Assembly: GCF_023705585.1 (NCBI RefSeq)
Contig: NZ_BOQE01000001.1
Location: forward strand, 2,884,710-2,948,709
DNA: 64,000 nt
Direction of reading: 5' to 3'
Source: Collibacillus ludicampi
GTDB lineage: Bacteria; Bacillota; Bacilli; Tumebacillales; BOQE01
Shown: positions 1 to 9,038 of the stretch, piece by piece
Layout of the letters: every line of letters begins with the position of its first letter
Position numbering within the stretch: position 1 is the first letter of the stretch
Program-made: the position numbers and the translations under genes
Notes under the pieces: model-generated
What the model saw: the letters and a program-made list of their open reading frames with translations, nothing else
Database searches by the model: none
What the model was told of the DNA's origin: nothing

Positions 1-7
1 TGGTATC

Positions 8-226
8 ATGCTGAAGGACTTGGAGCGCTATCTTGATACCGGGGCTCTCGTTGACATCATCTACATGGATCGTAACGAGCAATTTACCAAACGGACTGTT
101 AAACTGAAGGAGATCAGTGGGGAACACGTGAAGGCATACTGTTATCAGAGACATGCGAACCGGATGTTTAAGATCGACAAAATCCTTGCGGCCATTCCGG
201 CAAGAAAAAATAAGCCCCGGTTCTGA
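8..226 (+). CDS. Small WYL-like domain protein (possibly 5'-truncated)
   Basis: This 72-residue protein resembles the short WYL-type modules of Bacillales. It has a beta-rich core with a 'VDIIYMD' strand, a 'TKRTVKL' strand and a 'VKAYCYQRHANRMFKIDKI' tail, where an AYCYxR-type segment is typical. WYL folds are ligand-sensing regulators, but no DNA-binding domain is present here, so its job is unknown. The window edge lies only seven bases before the ATG and the frame is still open there, so the true start may be upstream. Positions 227-356 hold no clear gene; one start-less frame reads 'HWEQILRNLSEIIKAAVP', which I do not recognise. Confidence 0.5.
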   Translation: MLKDLERYLDTGALVDIIYMDRNEQFTKRTVKLKEISGEHVKAYCYQRHANRMFKIDKILAAIPARKNKPRF

Positions 227-356
227 GCCACTGGGAGCAGATTCTGCGGAATCTGAGCGAGATCATCAAAGCGGCCGTTCCGCACGGTCATCTGTATGCC
301 GGCAGTAAAAAGGCGAACCGGGGCATGGCGGGAAGAGATCGTACTTTTTTAGTTGC

Positions 357-1520
357 TTATAATGACATTTTATAAATCTCCAAGATGTCTTCCTTGTTCA
401 ATCGCTTAAACCTTCCGACTTCTCCTCTCGCCAACGCTTTCTCAGCCAGTACTTCGAGTTGTGAATCATCAATGTTATAATCAGCTAAGCGGGATGGAGC
501 CCCGAGGCTGTTCCAGAATGCACGAAGCTTTTCGATCCCTTCTAATGCAATCTCATGATCCGATTTTCTTTCGGGGTTCACATCAAAGACGCGAATCGCT
601 AACTGCTTAAACCGATCAACATTTTCCTCCAAACAATATTTCATCCAGTTCGGAAATAAGATAGCCAGTCCTCCCCCATGTGGGATGTCATAAACAGCGG
701 AAACCGCATGTTCAATCTGATGAGTCCCCCAGTCGCCATCGAATCCCATGTCGAGTATTCCGTTCAATGCCATGGTACCGCAGTACAATATGGTTTCCCG
801 ATGTTCATAATGATCAAAATCCTCTATAAGCTTCGGAGCGGTTTCGATCACCGTTTTCAAAATCGATTCACACATCCGGTCTTGCAGCGGTGTATTGGGG
901 ACATGATGAAAATACTGCTCAAACACGTGTGACATGATATCAACGATTCCATAAACCGTATGATCTTTAGGTACGGTAAACGTATGAACCGGATCGAGAA
1001 TCGAAAACTTGGGGTAAACCAGAGGACTTCCCCAACCATATTTCTCCTTTGTTTCCCAATTGGTAATCACGGATCCTGAATTCATCTCGGAACCGGTTGC
1101 AGCTAAGGTCAGAACCGTTCCAAAAGGCAATGCATCTGTTGGCGTTACTTTTCGAGTGATAATATCCCATACATCGCCCTCATACTTTGCACCAATAGTA
1201 ATCGCCTTGGTGCAGTCAATAACGCTACCACCACCTACAGCGAGCAAAAACTCAATTCCTTCCGCTTTACATATGTCAACTCCTTTATGTACGGTGGATA
1301 AGCGGGGATTCGGCTCCACACCAGGCAATTCATAAACAGTTGCATCGATATCCTGTAATATTCTCATGACATTGTCATAAATTCCATTGCGTTTGATGCT
1401 TCCGCCACCATAAACAAGTAAAATTTTCTTCCCAAAAGGAGGAATTTCTGTGCGAAGCTGCTCAAGTTGCCCTTCTCCAAAAATAAGTTTTGTTGGATTG
1501 TGAAAAGTAAAAGGATTCAT
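357..1520 (-). CDS. Iron-containing alcohol dehydrogenase (butanol dehydrogenase, YugJ/BdhA-like)
   Basis: A 387-residue group III (Fe-type) alcohol dehydrogenase, probably cytosolic and NADPH-dependent, reducing aldehydes to alcohols or the reverse. An N-terminal nucleotide-binding half carries 'VGGGSVID' near residues 95-102. A C-terminal metal-binding half has all four expected metal ligands: D194, H198, H267 and H281 (in 'VDIMSH', 'WGTHQIEH' and 'IPHGGG'). Length and motifs match the YugJ/YugK/BdhA family, so it should be active. The ATG is preceded by AAGGAGAGA at good spacing. It stands alone, reading away from the genes to its right. The exact substrate cannot be told from sequence. 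Confidence 0.92.
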   Translation of the reverse strand: MNPFTFHNPTKLIFGEGQLEQLRTEIPPFGKKILLVYGGGSIKRNGIYDNVMRILQDIDATVYELPGVEPNPRLSTVHKGVDICKAEGIEFLLAVGGGSVIDCTKAITIGAKYEGDVWDIITRKVTPTDALPFGTVLTLAATGSEMNSGSVITNWETKEKYGWGSPLVYPKFSILDPVHTFTVPKDHTVYGIVDIMSHVFEQYFHHVPNTPLQDRMCESILKTVIETAPKLIEDFDHYEHRETILYCGTMALNGILDMGFDGDWGTHQIEHAVSAVYDIPHGGGLAILFPNWMKYCLEENVDRFKQLAIRVFDVNPERKSDHEIALEGIEKLRAFWNSLGAPSRLADYNIDDSQLEVLAEKALARGEVGRFKRLNKEDILEIYKMSL

Positions 1521-1817
1521 CAGGATCTCTCCTTCTTAGTATTTCTTACGCTGATTACCGCTCATTTAGGATGCGGTTACAGTCATTGCTCTAATAAACA
1601 TATAATAATGTTATGACACATAAAAGAGGCACTATTTCTTCGCAAATTACCTGAAGGAAATATTAGAATGGTAAAATGCTGGCAAATCGCTCGCAGGCAA
1701 CTCTCATAGGACAACTGGAAACAGGCGGATTTTCACTTTTAATATTGGATAAAAGCCGTTTCACAAATCCACATCTTTCGATAACATATAACATCTTGAT
1801 TTTAAGGGGTGAAGACA

Positions 1818-1949
1818 ATGGACGGCACATTCGGATACTTTACACGTTGGGCGATTGTTTTTCTTATCATCTTCGTCTTGTTCTTCTTACTTGTTCCTGG
1901 TTATGGCGGTGCAGGCTATGGAGCTGGCGCAGGAGCCTGCGGTTGTTAA
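1818..1949 (+). CDS. YjcZ family sporulation miniprotein
   Basis: A 43-residue protein with the YjcZ layout: a short polar head 'MDGTFGYFTRWAIVF', one hydrophobic membrane segment (about residues 12-28), then a Gly/Ala/Tyr tail ending in 'CGC'. AAGGGGTG lies just before the ATG and a strong terminator follows. YjcZ/YhcZ-type proteins are made in the forespore or mother cell of bacilli, and their molecular role is not known. Four relatives occur at 17452-18134, one of them broken. The 297 bases upstream (1521-1817) contain no other gene that I can support. Confidence 0.8.
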   Translation: MDGTFGYFTRWAIVFLIIFVLFFLLVPGYGGAGYGAGAGACGC

Positions 1950-1974
1950 GGATCATTGACTCGAGGTAACAAAT

Positions 1975-2001
1975 GACCGTCTGATTACCAGGCGGTCTTT
2001 T
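1975..2001 (+). terminator. Rho-independent terminator after YjcZ gene
   Basis: A 9-bp stem (GACCGTCTG with CAGGCGGTC, one G-U pair) and a 5-base loop, followed by TTTT. It ends the monocistronic YjcZ transcript. Confidence 0.85.
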
Positions 2002-2162
2002 CATTTACTTTCCACTTAATTCATATTGATTACTCTGGATCTTCGCAGGATTGACAGAATTTTTTATTATTCAGCAAGCCCTAACTTAAACAGAGAGTAT
2101 TGAACATGAAACATTGCAAGCATAAAATTTTGTTAAAACTCGTGGAGGTGGTATGTAAGAGT

Positions 2163-3593
2163 ATGGAAGAATCCATTTTTGAAATTTTGGGAATTGGATT
2201 ACGGGAAGATTCCTTTACGAATCTACTTAGTTATACTTTTGAAACCCTACCTGAATTTAGAATAAACTTAATTCATTTTCTCCTTAATGCGAAAGGGCAA
2301 CATTCAATTCATTGGAAATCGATGACTCGTAAGACTGTCTCGCAAAAGAATCGAAGAGATATTCCTGATCTCATTCTTTATAGTCATGATGAAAAGATAA
2401 TCATTGTTATTGAGAATAAGATTCTTGCACACGAAGGAAAAGACCAAACAAAAAATTATTCATCGAAGGAATTCAAAAATAAAATAGAGGAACTGTTAGA
2501 AATTGAGGAAGCAACATTCCATTACTACTATTTAACCATTGACGGAGAGAAGCCTAAGTCAAAGAATTTTAAAAAATTGACTTACTCACAAATCGTATCT
2601 TTGATACCTACGGATTTACCCGACAGAAAATTGTCTTTACTCCTAGAGGAATTAAGAGAAAAAGTAATGGAGTATAATAATTGGCCGGCTCCTAAAGATA
2701 ATGACATTGTCTTGGAGTATCTGAATCGAACAAAAGGCTTTATCACTCCCGAACGAACATTTTCATGTCTCATTGAACAATTGGATATGAATGATTTAAT
2801 TCTGAAGGATATTGGAATAACAGGGAACCGAGGAAGTGCATTCATCCCTTTCGCAAAGTGGCATTTGCCTCATTGGGAAGGTATTAGAAACGATACAAAG
2901 GGTGGAGATGGGCTCACCTGTTACGATATTCATTTGGAGATGCAATGGGATACCAAGAAGGATCAAGAACATCTTTCACTCCAACTCCACTATCAATCAT
3001 TACCATACTACACACAGAAAGAATTAAAGAAGTGTTCAGAATGGTTCCGTGAAACGTATCTGTTAGGAAAGGGTGCTTTTTTTAGAGAATTAGAGAAACA
3101 AGAGTTTTGGATGAGGGAAGAGGGGTGGAAATTAACTAATGGTTTTCTACGACTGGCATCTTACCGCTTTGACAAAGATGTCACGATGGGGGAATTCAAA
3201 CGTAAAATTACTGATTTAGTAAGATCTATGATCCCGATCATTGACCAAGCTTTGTGTGAAGCAACGATAACATATGAGATCGCAAATACCTATAAGGAGC
3301 AAGTTTTTGAGGGGATTTGGCTTGTGTTTTTGGAATGTCAGAGACAAAGAAATCATTTACTTTTGGAGCAGCAGGATGATCAACTAATCGTTGTCGTTGG
3401 AGCCAATGACCCATCCGATCTAGAGAACGAAATAATCGTGCATTTTGCAGCCAAGGAAGCAGAAAAAATCCTTAAAGAAAAAAGAGTAAATATGAGGTTT
3501 ACATACGAGAAAGCAGGACCGATCCTAATCAATGGACAAAACCAACTAGCTACAAGAGAGTACTATTTTAGAATTGAAAACAACAAACTTTAA
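2163..3593 (+). CDS. Stand-alone PD-(D/E)XK nuclease superfamily protein
   Basis: A roughly 476-residue protein with an N-terminal PD-(D/E)XK nuclease fold. 'RRDIPDLIL' supplies the PD motif (D69), 'IVIENK' supplies E84-x-K86, and a following 'KDQTKNY' supplies the conserved Q. This is the arrangement of the PD-(D/E)XK family found in defence and DNA-repair accessory proteins (PF14281-like). The C-terminal 300 residues are unassigned. The start is uncertain: ATG 2163 has GGAGG 14 bases upstream, which is long, and the frame is open back to 2100. No methylase, ATPase or other partner is adjacent. The AT-rich codon use and solitary setting suggest an acquired accessory gene. Its target is unknown. 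Confidence 0.75.
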   Translation: MEESIFEILGIGLREDSFTNLLSYTFETLPEFRINLIHFLLNAKGQHSIHWKSMTRKTVSQKNRRDIPDLILYSHDEKIIIVIENKILAHEGKDQTKNYSSKEFKNKIEELLEIEEATFHYYYLTIDGEKPKSKNFKKLTYSQIVSLIPTDLPDRKLSLLLEELREKVMEYNNWPAPKDNDIVLEYLNRTKGFITPERTFSCLIEQLDMNDLILKDIGITGNRGSAFIPFAKWHLPHWEGIRNDTKGGDGLTCYDIHLEMQWDTKKDQEHLSLQLHYQSLPYYTQKELKKCSEWFRETYLLGKGAFFRELEKQEFWMREEGWKLTNGFLRLASYRFDKDVTMGEFKRKITDLVRSMIPIIDQALCEATITYEIANTYKEQVFEGIWLVFLECQRQRNHLLLEQQDDQLIVVVGANDPSDLENEIIVHFAAKEAEKILKEKRVNMRFTYEKAGPILINGQNQLATREYYFRIENNKL

Positions 3594-3652
3594 AGAAAAC
3601 AGTTTTAAAAATGTTGCGCGACTTATTCCATTACGTTCAACCAAACTCTTTG

Positions 3653-3691
3653 GCGATACTTTGAAGAGTCGCGTTATCGTCAAAGTATCGC
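3653..3691. repeat. 12-bp inverted repeat downstream of nuclease gene
   Basis: GCGATACTTTGA and TCAAAGTATCGC form a perfect 12-bp stem with a 15-base loop, 60 bases after the nuclease stop. No T-run follows, so it is not a classic terminator; it may be a remnant of a mobile-element end or an RNA-stabilising hairpin. Confidence 0.6.
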
Positions 3692-3797
3692 GAACGGGCA
3701 ATATCGCTCAGAAAAGTATTCAGGGTTTTCTTCTGTATTCTAAACGATATTCATTTGTGTTATATTGAAGGATAATTCATGTCGGGAGTGAAATTGA

Positions 3798-4424
3798 ATG
3801 GAAAATGTTTATCTCTTTGTCCTCATGTCAATTTTGCTTATTATTTTGCCTGGGCCTGATACTGGATTAACCACGCAAAACACCATTACTTACGGAAGAG
3901 AAGGTGGGTTTAAAACGGTTTTAGGTATTTCTTCAGGGCTTATTATCCATACCTTAGCAGCGGTTTTCGGGCTTTCGACTATTATTGTTAAATCCGCTTT
4001 GTTGTTTTCCGTTTTTAAATATGTTGGTGCAGTTTATCTTATTTATCTTGGTGTGACATCGTTGCGGTCTTTAAAGAAGGGAAATGAAGTTTCCTCAGAT
4101 GGTGATGTGCAAACTAAATATCAAAACAAATCTACCTTTCGTCAAGGGTTTCTTACGAACCTTCTTAATCCTAAAGTAGCTGTCTTTTTCCTTACATTTC
4201 TTCCACAATTTTTGAGTCCAGGGAGCAAGCCCTTCTTGCAATTTCTTTTCATGGGAATGACTTATACAGTTCTAACAGCCATCTGGCTTTTACTGTATGT
4301 GTACTTAATTGATAATATTTGTACGTGGATGAAAAAACCATCTACGCAGCGTGCCATTCAAGGAATATCGGGATTGGTTCTTGTGACATTTGGAATTAAG
4401 CTTGCTCTTGAAAAAAGACCGTAG
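3798..4424 (+). CDS. LysE/RhtB family amino-acid exporter
   Basis: A 208-residue integral membrane protein of the LysE/RhtB translocator family, predicted to export amino acids or related small molecules in exchange for protons. The N-terminus 'ILPGPDTGLTTQNTITYG' is the family signature (PGPD followed by a glycine-rich helix). About six membrane helices are visible, with the usual 'FLTNLLNPKVAVFFL' segment in the centre. GGGAGTG precedes the ATG by seven bases. It is monocistronic with its own terminator. The substrate cannot be inferred. Confidence 0.9.
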   Translation: MENVYLFVLMSILLIILPGPDTGLTTQNTITYGREGGFKTVLGISSGLIIHTLAAVFGLSTIIVKSALLFSVFKYVGAVYLIYLGVTSLRSLKKGNEVSSDGDVQTKYQNKSTFRQGFLTNLLNPKVAVFFLTFLPQFLSPGSKPFLQFLFMGMTYTVLTAIWLLLYVYLIDNICTWMKKPSTQRAIQGISGLVLVTFGIKLALEKRP

Positions 4425-4454
4425 TTATATTCACATGCTATCTCGATAACCTAG

Positions 4455-4486
4455 TCCTAACCACTTTATTGGGTTGGGATTTTTTA
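4455..4486 (+). terminator. Rho-independent terminator after lysE-type gene
   Basis: TCCTAACC pairs with GGTTGGGA (one wobble) and is followed by a run of six T. Confidence 0.8.
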
Positions 4487-4586
4487 TTTAATAACCTCTT
4501 AAAAACCACTGGTTAACATCCAAGCCTTTTTCACTAACGGGATCGAATGTTGAATAACAGAGCACTTATGCTGAGGAGATAAAACG

Positions 4587-4655
4587 ATGAATTTGCGCCG
4601 AGTTGATGTTGTATACGCACTTTTATTTGATGAAGAAACCAATAGCATATTATAA
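4587..4655 (+). pseudogene. 5' stub of a NUDIX-like hydrolase
   Basis: A good ribosome-binding site (GAGGAGATAAAACG) leads into 22 codons reading 'MNLRRVDVVYALLFDEETN', then TAA. This looks like the first beta strands of a NUDIX hydrolase, before the NUDIX box. The rest of the gene is absent: a hairpin at 4665 and the 3' end of the opposite-strand gene follow directly. The identification rests on a short match, so it is tentative. Confidence 0.35.
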
Positions 4656-4664
4656 AAGTAGAAG

Positions 4665-4692
4665 AATCCCCGGAAAATCCCCGGGGATTTTT
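4665..4692 (+). terminator. Hairpin/terminator between converging genes
   Basis: AATCCCCGG pairs with CCGGGGATT over a 7-base loop, followed by TTT on the plus strand. It sits just beyond the stop of the minus-strand stalk-domain gene and may serve both directions. Confidence 0.6.
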
Positions 4693-4700
4693 ACATACCA

Positions 4701-6143
4701 TCAATTTGAATTTGACCCACTCATCAACTGTGATATTGTTTGGGCATCAGGATCTAACGTAAATCCCGTTACCTGCCATGTAGAATCTTTTCGTAAAGAA
4801 ATTAGTAAGGAATGTCCATTAGCACGATATAGATAATCCGCATGATCGTTATTTTCGGCTATTGTTTGCATGGAGATGATATCGGCTTGATCATCTTTAA
4901 CAAACGATAGAGACGGTCGTAGTCTTTCATAATTTGAAGTAGCAGACTGTGACCAAAAAGCCGGATAGTCATTTTGAGTACCACTTAAGAGAAATTTAAT
5001 ATACCTAACTGAGAAAGATGCATCTACTCGAGAGTTCGATTGCATGTTCCACAAATAAAATACACCGGTTCGATATTTATCGATCTGATCAAAAGTTAGA
5101 GAACTGTCATCGAATTGATAAAGGTCATTTATGGAGCTATCATCTTTTCGACCATCTGAAGTCACCAAATCCCATTTATATGTACGATTACTAACATGAA
5201 CATGAAGTACTCCATCCTGTAGCCATGTAAATACTCCGTTATTACCCATAAATTCTTTTAAGAGAGAAGGCTGATCATTTTCTAAATAAAAGATGGAATC
5301 AAAACTTGTGTGCGCTCCAGCGTTTCCGTATACACTAATCAAATTTCCGTTCTTTTGCGGAATCGTCTCAATCGCCACGGGATATTCAATTTTTGAAGGA
5401 AACTCACTTATTTTAAGATCTGAAGATACGAAAAATATTGATGCCATCATATGATTTGTCCAGTTTGGCTTTGTTGCAACAACAAGATAAGGCTTATTAT
5501 CATCAAACCAGACTGTTTTAGCTAGACCAATAGTTTCGTTTGGATGAATGCTTGCAAAATATTTTAATAGAGAGTCACCGGGCGGTTTCGCCCAATTTAT
5601 ACATATGTTTTGTGTATAACCATTATCATACCAGCTAACAACGGAACCTAAATTCTCAGCCACGAATCTTAAAGGAACATAAATTCGATCATTATAGTTT
5701 ATAGCTACGTAGTCGTTTCCTAATTTTTTTTCCACTCCATTGAATATGAATTTAATATTCTGGGTGACCGCTGTAATTTGGGTTGATTTATTTTCACCTT
5801 CATTGTTTTTATAAGGAGAAGAGTGATTTGATTGATATGACCCGCTCGTAAAAATAATGGTTTGTTTACTAGCATCCCATACTACATTAGCCCCCATGTT
5901 TTCAGCCACAAATCTCGCGGGTACATAGATTCGACCATTATAATTTATTGCCGTATAATCACTACCAAGACTTACCCATTGACCATTAAATTGGAAAACA
6001 ATCGGTTGAGTGGTGGCTGTTATCACTCTTGTGTCAGCTGCATAAGTATGTTCACTTACTGATGAAACTCCAGTGGTTAAGAGTGAAGAAATACTTAATA
6101 CAGCTAATAATTTTCGAACCCGTTGATTTCGTCTTGCCCCCAT
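4701..6143 (-). CDS. Secreted protein with two copper-amine-oxidase-N (stalk) domains
   Basis: About 480 residues. A basic N-terminus and hydrophobic segment ('LLAVLSISSLLTTGVSS', likely cleaved after 'TYAA') form a signal peptide. Two stalk repeats follow, each with the 'INYNGRIYVPARFVAENMG' or 'INYNDRIYVPLRFVAENLG' signature (about residues 65-90 and 150-175). The roughly 300-residue C-terminal part has no motif I recognise. Stalk domains are common in Bacillales surface proteins and probably bind cell wall. ATG 6143 is preferred because GGAGAAAAG lies just upstream; an in-frame ATG ten codons earlier would bury that site. Confidence 0.8.
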   Translation of the reverse strand: MGARRNQRVRKLLAVLSISSLLTTGVSSVSEHTYAADTRVITATTQPIVFQFNGQWVSLGSDYTAINYNGRIYVPARFVAENMGANVVWDASKQTIIFTSGSYQSNHSSPYKNNEGENKSTQITAVTQNIKFIFNGVEKKLGNDYVAINYNDRIYVPLRFVAENLGSVVSWYDNGYTQNICINWAKPPGDSLLKYFASIHPNETIGLAKTVWFDDNKPYLVVATKPNWTNHMMASIFFVSSDLKISEFPSKIEYPVAIETIPQKNGNLISVYGNAGAHTSFDSIFYLENDQPSLLKEFMGNNGVFTWLQDGVLHVHVSNRTYKWDLVTSDGRKDDSSINDLYQFDDSSLTFDQIDKYRTGVFYLWNMQSNSRVDASFSVRYIKFLLSGTQNDYPAFWSQSATSNYERLRPSLSFVKDDQADIISMQTIAENNDHADYLYRANGHSLLISLRKDSTWQVTGFTLDPDAQTISQLMSGSNSN

Positions 6144-6290
6144 TGCATTCTTTTCTCCTTCCATAAAATACATGCTCTATCAACAATATTACTAGAAGAT
6201 AACAATTTTTTGAATAGCTGCTAATGAATGATCAATAATCAATCACGATGAGAAAGACTTTTTATTTACTAATGACTATTTTGAACGAGC

Positions 6291-6410
6291 TCAAAATACG
6301 TTCAGATCAGACACAGGATTTGAAAGACTCATTTCTTGCTCGATCGTCTTCAACATCAACTCATAACGCAATAGCTCACGGATCAATGCTGATTTACGTA
6401 AATTGTCCAT
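6291..6410 (-). CDS. 39-residue LexA-boxed miniprotein
   Basis: A short protein 'MDNLRKSALIRELLRYELM' continuing to 'DLNVF', mostly charged and helical, with no membrane segment. An AGGTGAT-like site precedes the ATG. The reason to believe in it is the perfect LexA-type palindrome and promoter directly upstream. I do not recognise a family. Small SOS proteins in bacilli often act as division inhibitors (YneA), but this one lacks a membrane anchor or LysM domain, so that role is not implied. Confidence 0.5.
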   Translation of the reverse strand: MDNLRKSALIRELLRYELMLKTIEQEMSLSNPVSDLNVF

Positions 6411-6422
6411 ATTATCACCTGC

Positions 6423-6444
6423 GATAAGAACATATGTTCTTATC
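6423..6444 (-). promoter_or_regulatory. LexA (SOS) operator with promoter for the 39-residue gene
   Basis: A perfect 22-bp palindrome whose core is GAACATATGTTC, the Bacillota LexA/DinR box (consensus CGAACATATGTTCG). It lies 12 bases before the minus-strand ATG at 6410. Upstream on the minus strand, TTGTAC and TATTAT at 16-bp spacing can act as -35 and -10, placing the operator at the transcription start. This predicts induction by DNA damage. Confidence 0.75.
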
Positions 6445-6603
6445 ATAATACGATTCTCGTTGTATCGTACAACTGGGCAGTATGTCCAAGTTTAATCCCT
6501 GGTACAGATGTCCGTTTCCTTATTTTAATAACATGCATTCATTAAAACGAGAGCCAAAAAGGGGATACGCGCAGTCCAAAACGATAAAGGGGTTTGAACG
6601 AGT

Positions 6604-7344
6604 GTGAAAAAAATAAATACAAGTTCGATGTCTTTACCTCGTAGAAGGATTAAGAAAAACGTTTCTAAAAAAGTTCCTCAGGGTCCCTTCAATTTGTTTG
6701 TACGTTTTATCAGCCCAAATCCAAGGACATCGTTTAATCCCACCAATCATTTTCCAAAAATAAACAGAACAGCCTTTCTTAGTCCATTTTCTAGTGTTAT
6801 AGGGGATGTGACAATTAAGAAAAACGTTTTTATTGCGCCTAGCGCTACCATTCGAGCGGATGAAGGAACGCCATTTTTTATTGGTTCGAATACGAATATT
6901 CAAGATGGAGTCATTTTACATGGTTTGCTTCATCAACAAATTCCTGTAGGTAACAAAAAATATTCAATATATATTGGAAACGGTGTAACGATCGCCCATG
7001 GTGCTCTTGTTCATGGCCCTTGTTTTATTGGAAATAGAGTGTTTGTTGGATTTAAATCCATTGTCTTTAATGCCTTTGTTGGGGAAGGAACGTTTATTTC
7101 AACAAACGCTGTCGTTACAAACGGTGTACGTATTCCTCCGAATCGGTTCGTTCCTCCGGGAGCGAATATTGATACTCAAGCAAAAGCCAATTCTTTGCGT
7201 CGTGTACCAAAAAATAGGAGGGAATTTGCGCGTGAAGTGCAACGTGTAAACAGAGAATTCCCACCTTCTTATCATTTACTATTTGGTAAACATCGTTGTT
7301 CATGTGGTATCGCTTGTAATCGTTTGCTGAAAATAACGAAGTGA
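6604..7344 (+). CDS. Gamma-carbonic-anhydrase-like left-handed beta-helix protein
   Basis: A 246-residue protein with hexapeptide-repeat (left-handed beta helix) turns from about residue 55 to 185, most like the Cam/CcmM carbonic anhydrases. The zinc ligands of that family are present as H106 ('VILHG'), H132 and H137 ('IAHGALVHG'), together with R84 and D86 ('IRADEG') and Q100. It is therefore a plausible zinc carbonate dehydratase. The basic, non-conserved N-terminus and a Cys-rich tail ('HRCSCGIACNR') are unusual. The start is GTG 6604, with AAAGGGG upstream. A second, unrelated beta-class anhydrase is at 36331. Confidence 0.85.
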   Translation: MKKINTSSMSLPRRRIKKNVSKKVPQGPFNLFVRFISPNPRTSFNPTNHFPKINRTAFLSPFSSVIGDVTIKKNVFIAPSATIRADEGTPFFIGSNTNIQDGVILHGLLHQQIPVGNKKYSIYIGNGVTIAHGALVHGPCFIGNRVFVGFKSIVFNAFVGEGTFISTNAVVTNGVRIPPNRFVPPGANIDTQAKANSLRRVPKNRREFAREVQRVNREFPPSYHLLFGKHRCSCGIACNRLLKITK

Positions 7345-7361
7345 CGTTTATCTTTAAATGA

Positions 7362-7404
7362 GCCCGGTGTAGTTTAGGTCTTTTACGGTCTAATACCGGG
7401 TTTA
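7362..7404 (+). terminator. Terminator after gamma-CA gene
   Basis: CCCGGT pairs with ACCGGG, with additional inner pairing (TTTAG with CTAA), followed by TTTAAACTTT. Confidence 0.7.
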
Positions 7405-7439
7405 AACTTTAATTATATGGGTATCAGGGATATTGCGGA

Positions 7440-7646
7440 CATTTCACAAGTTCTGGCCCGATGCGGAAGGTCACTGGAAGATGGAGCGACCGCATGACAC
7501 CTTGGTTATTGTCGAAGGCACGGGGCATTGCCTGCACGCAGACCTACCGCGATCTGGTAGAGGAGATCGCACCGTTTGAGATAGAGATAGCACTGCGTAC
7601 ACCACGTTTTTACGCCAGAGCCTCAACGACCTACAGAGCGAAATGA
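7440..7646 (+). pseudogene. Decayed fragment of an unknown gene (copy 1 of 3)
   Basis: One frame contains 'TYRDLVEEIAPFEIEIALRT', then loses identity after 'PRFYA'. A clearly related stretch is at 27345-27520 ('DLAEDIAPFEVEEAMRTPRF') and a third, shorter one at 26340-26430. No intact copy occurs in the window and I do not recognise the family. Positions 7411-7831 otherwise hold nothing I can support. Confidence 0.45.
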
Positions 7647-7831
7647 ACAACGGTTTGACAAGAAAGAGGAAAAGCTGGATAAGTGTAGAAGGAATAATTG
7701 ATAACATACGAGGATCCCTGCGAGTGAGGGACTACCGTCTCTCGGTTCTCTATCCGTCTTTTCTGCGTTCTCTAGGTCGAAGGTTCTGTTAAAGTTTCAT
7801 TATATTTAAATTATTGAGGGAGGGTCTAAAA

Positions 7832-8191
7832 ATGAAAAATCAATCTTCCATAAATGAGCATTTATGTCAATTAGAGAAACGGTTGTTAGAACCTGAAATT
7901 CGTACAGCTCCAGCAGAACTAGAAAAGTTACTCGCGGATGATTTCTTTGAGTTTGGAAGTTCAGGGAATATTCGGTATAAAAAGGATTGTATTGGTGAGG
8001 GTGGACTTAGTGTGCGGGAAATGACCCTTTATGATTTTGACATACATCCTTTGTCAGAAGATGTGGTGTTAACAACATATCGTGTAATGGATGAAACAAG
8101 AATGCAATATACTTTGCGTAGTTCAATTTGGAAATTTAGGGATGGTAGGTGGCAAATGTTTTTTCATCAAGGAACGCCAACTAAATCATAG
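7832..8191 (+). CDS. DUF4440/SnoaL-like (NTF2 fold) protein
   Basis: A 119-residue protein with the layout of DUF4440 proteins of the NTF2-like fold: an N-terminal helix 'HLCQLEKRLLEPEIR', then 'LEKLLADDFFEFGSSG', and a final strand pair 'SIWKFRDGRWQMFFHQGTP'. Family members are small cavity-forming enzymes or binding proteins of mostly unknown function. AGGGAGGG lies seven bases before ATG 7832. A diverged, truncated copy lies at 14269, and the AT-rich sequence just upstream of this gene reappears near 16876, so this block has been copied locally. Confidence 0.8.
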   Translation: MKNQSSINEHLCQLEKRLLEPEIRTAPAELEKLLADDFFEFGSSGNIRYKKDCIGEGGLSVREMTLYDFDIHPLSEDVVLTTYRVMDETRMQYTLRSSIWKFRDGRWQMFFHQGTPTKS

Positions 8192-8908
8192 AATTTGCCT
8201 CATTCCACTATCGGGAATCTATAAACCGCTCTTATCATGGGCCTATCAGTTGATTTTTTCAAGTATCGGTCGATAATCAGGATTTACCGATACATAATAC
8301 GGATACTTAAGAATAAGACTTAAGACCGATTACCTTGGTTATTACATAACCTCGGTTACGCATCGGGTATATAGAAGATTATTAACGCAGAAGGAAAACG
8401 ATAGTTAGAAATGAACTACGCCGCCATGCAGCCAAGCCCCGAGCCAAGAGTGTAACCTGAGCGAGGCGATTATTCGCCGCCTCGTGCTTATCCTTCTGCG
8501 GAGATTAGCTCCAAGAAATTCGATAAACGGAGGCGACCGATGAATGGCGTGGATGAATAACGGAAGGATGTTTAAAGACCGTAAAGAAGCACTTTGCAAA
8601 TTTTACGGAGGCAGACGGATGCCTCGTTGTAGGAACGTACTTTTATTATCGAAAACTAGTGTGTGGGCAGGAGACGTATCGATGCAAATGGGGAGGATGA
8701 GGTACTCGCTAACAAGCCGCAAGTCGAGGCGGTGTAATCGAAAAGCTCCATCGTTACCTTTGAATCGAAGACGACGAGAAAACTACGAAACGTTCGTGTA
8801 AGGAAGTTCCAGCGTATAGAAAAAGTACTGATGGTACAAGGTTTACACTTAGTCGAATAGACGAATAGACACCGCAGCTAAGAGGTGGGATATGCTTAGC
8901 ACGCAAAC
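8192..8908. other. Gene-poor decayed region
   Basis: About 700 bases without a gene I can support. Short frames with many stops suggest eroded coding sequence; one reads 'DEVLANKPQVEAV' followed by a stop. A GAGGCG/CGCC-type hairpin lies near 8463-8485. Confidence 0.5.
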
Positions 8909-8970
8909 AGATCGTTCAATTACACAACCGCAGCCAGCACAAAAAATGATGAAGTGCTTGTCGTGATCCA
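8909..8970 (+). pseudogene. 3' fragment of PLD-family lipoprotein gene (copy 1 of 3)
   Basis: About 60 bases align with the 3' part of the intact PLD gene at 24943: the 'SFNYTTAAS' coding stretch through 'NDEVLVVI'. A degraded form of its terminator follows (AACCGCC near 8977). No upstream part remains. Confidence 0.7.
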
Positions 8971-9038
8971 ACCAATAAACCGCCTCGACAATCGGGATGG
9001 CTTGTTTTTCCTAATCAATAGTTCAAAATACCTGTTAT

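Noticed and set aside
3574-3768. A 64-codon frame overlapping the end of the nuclease gene
   Set aside because: It starts inside the nuclease gene without a ribosome-binding site and covers the inverted repeat; no protein-like features.
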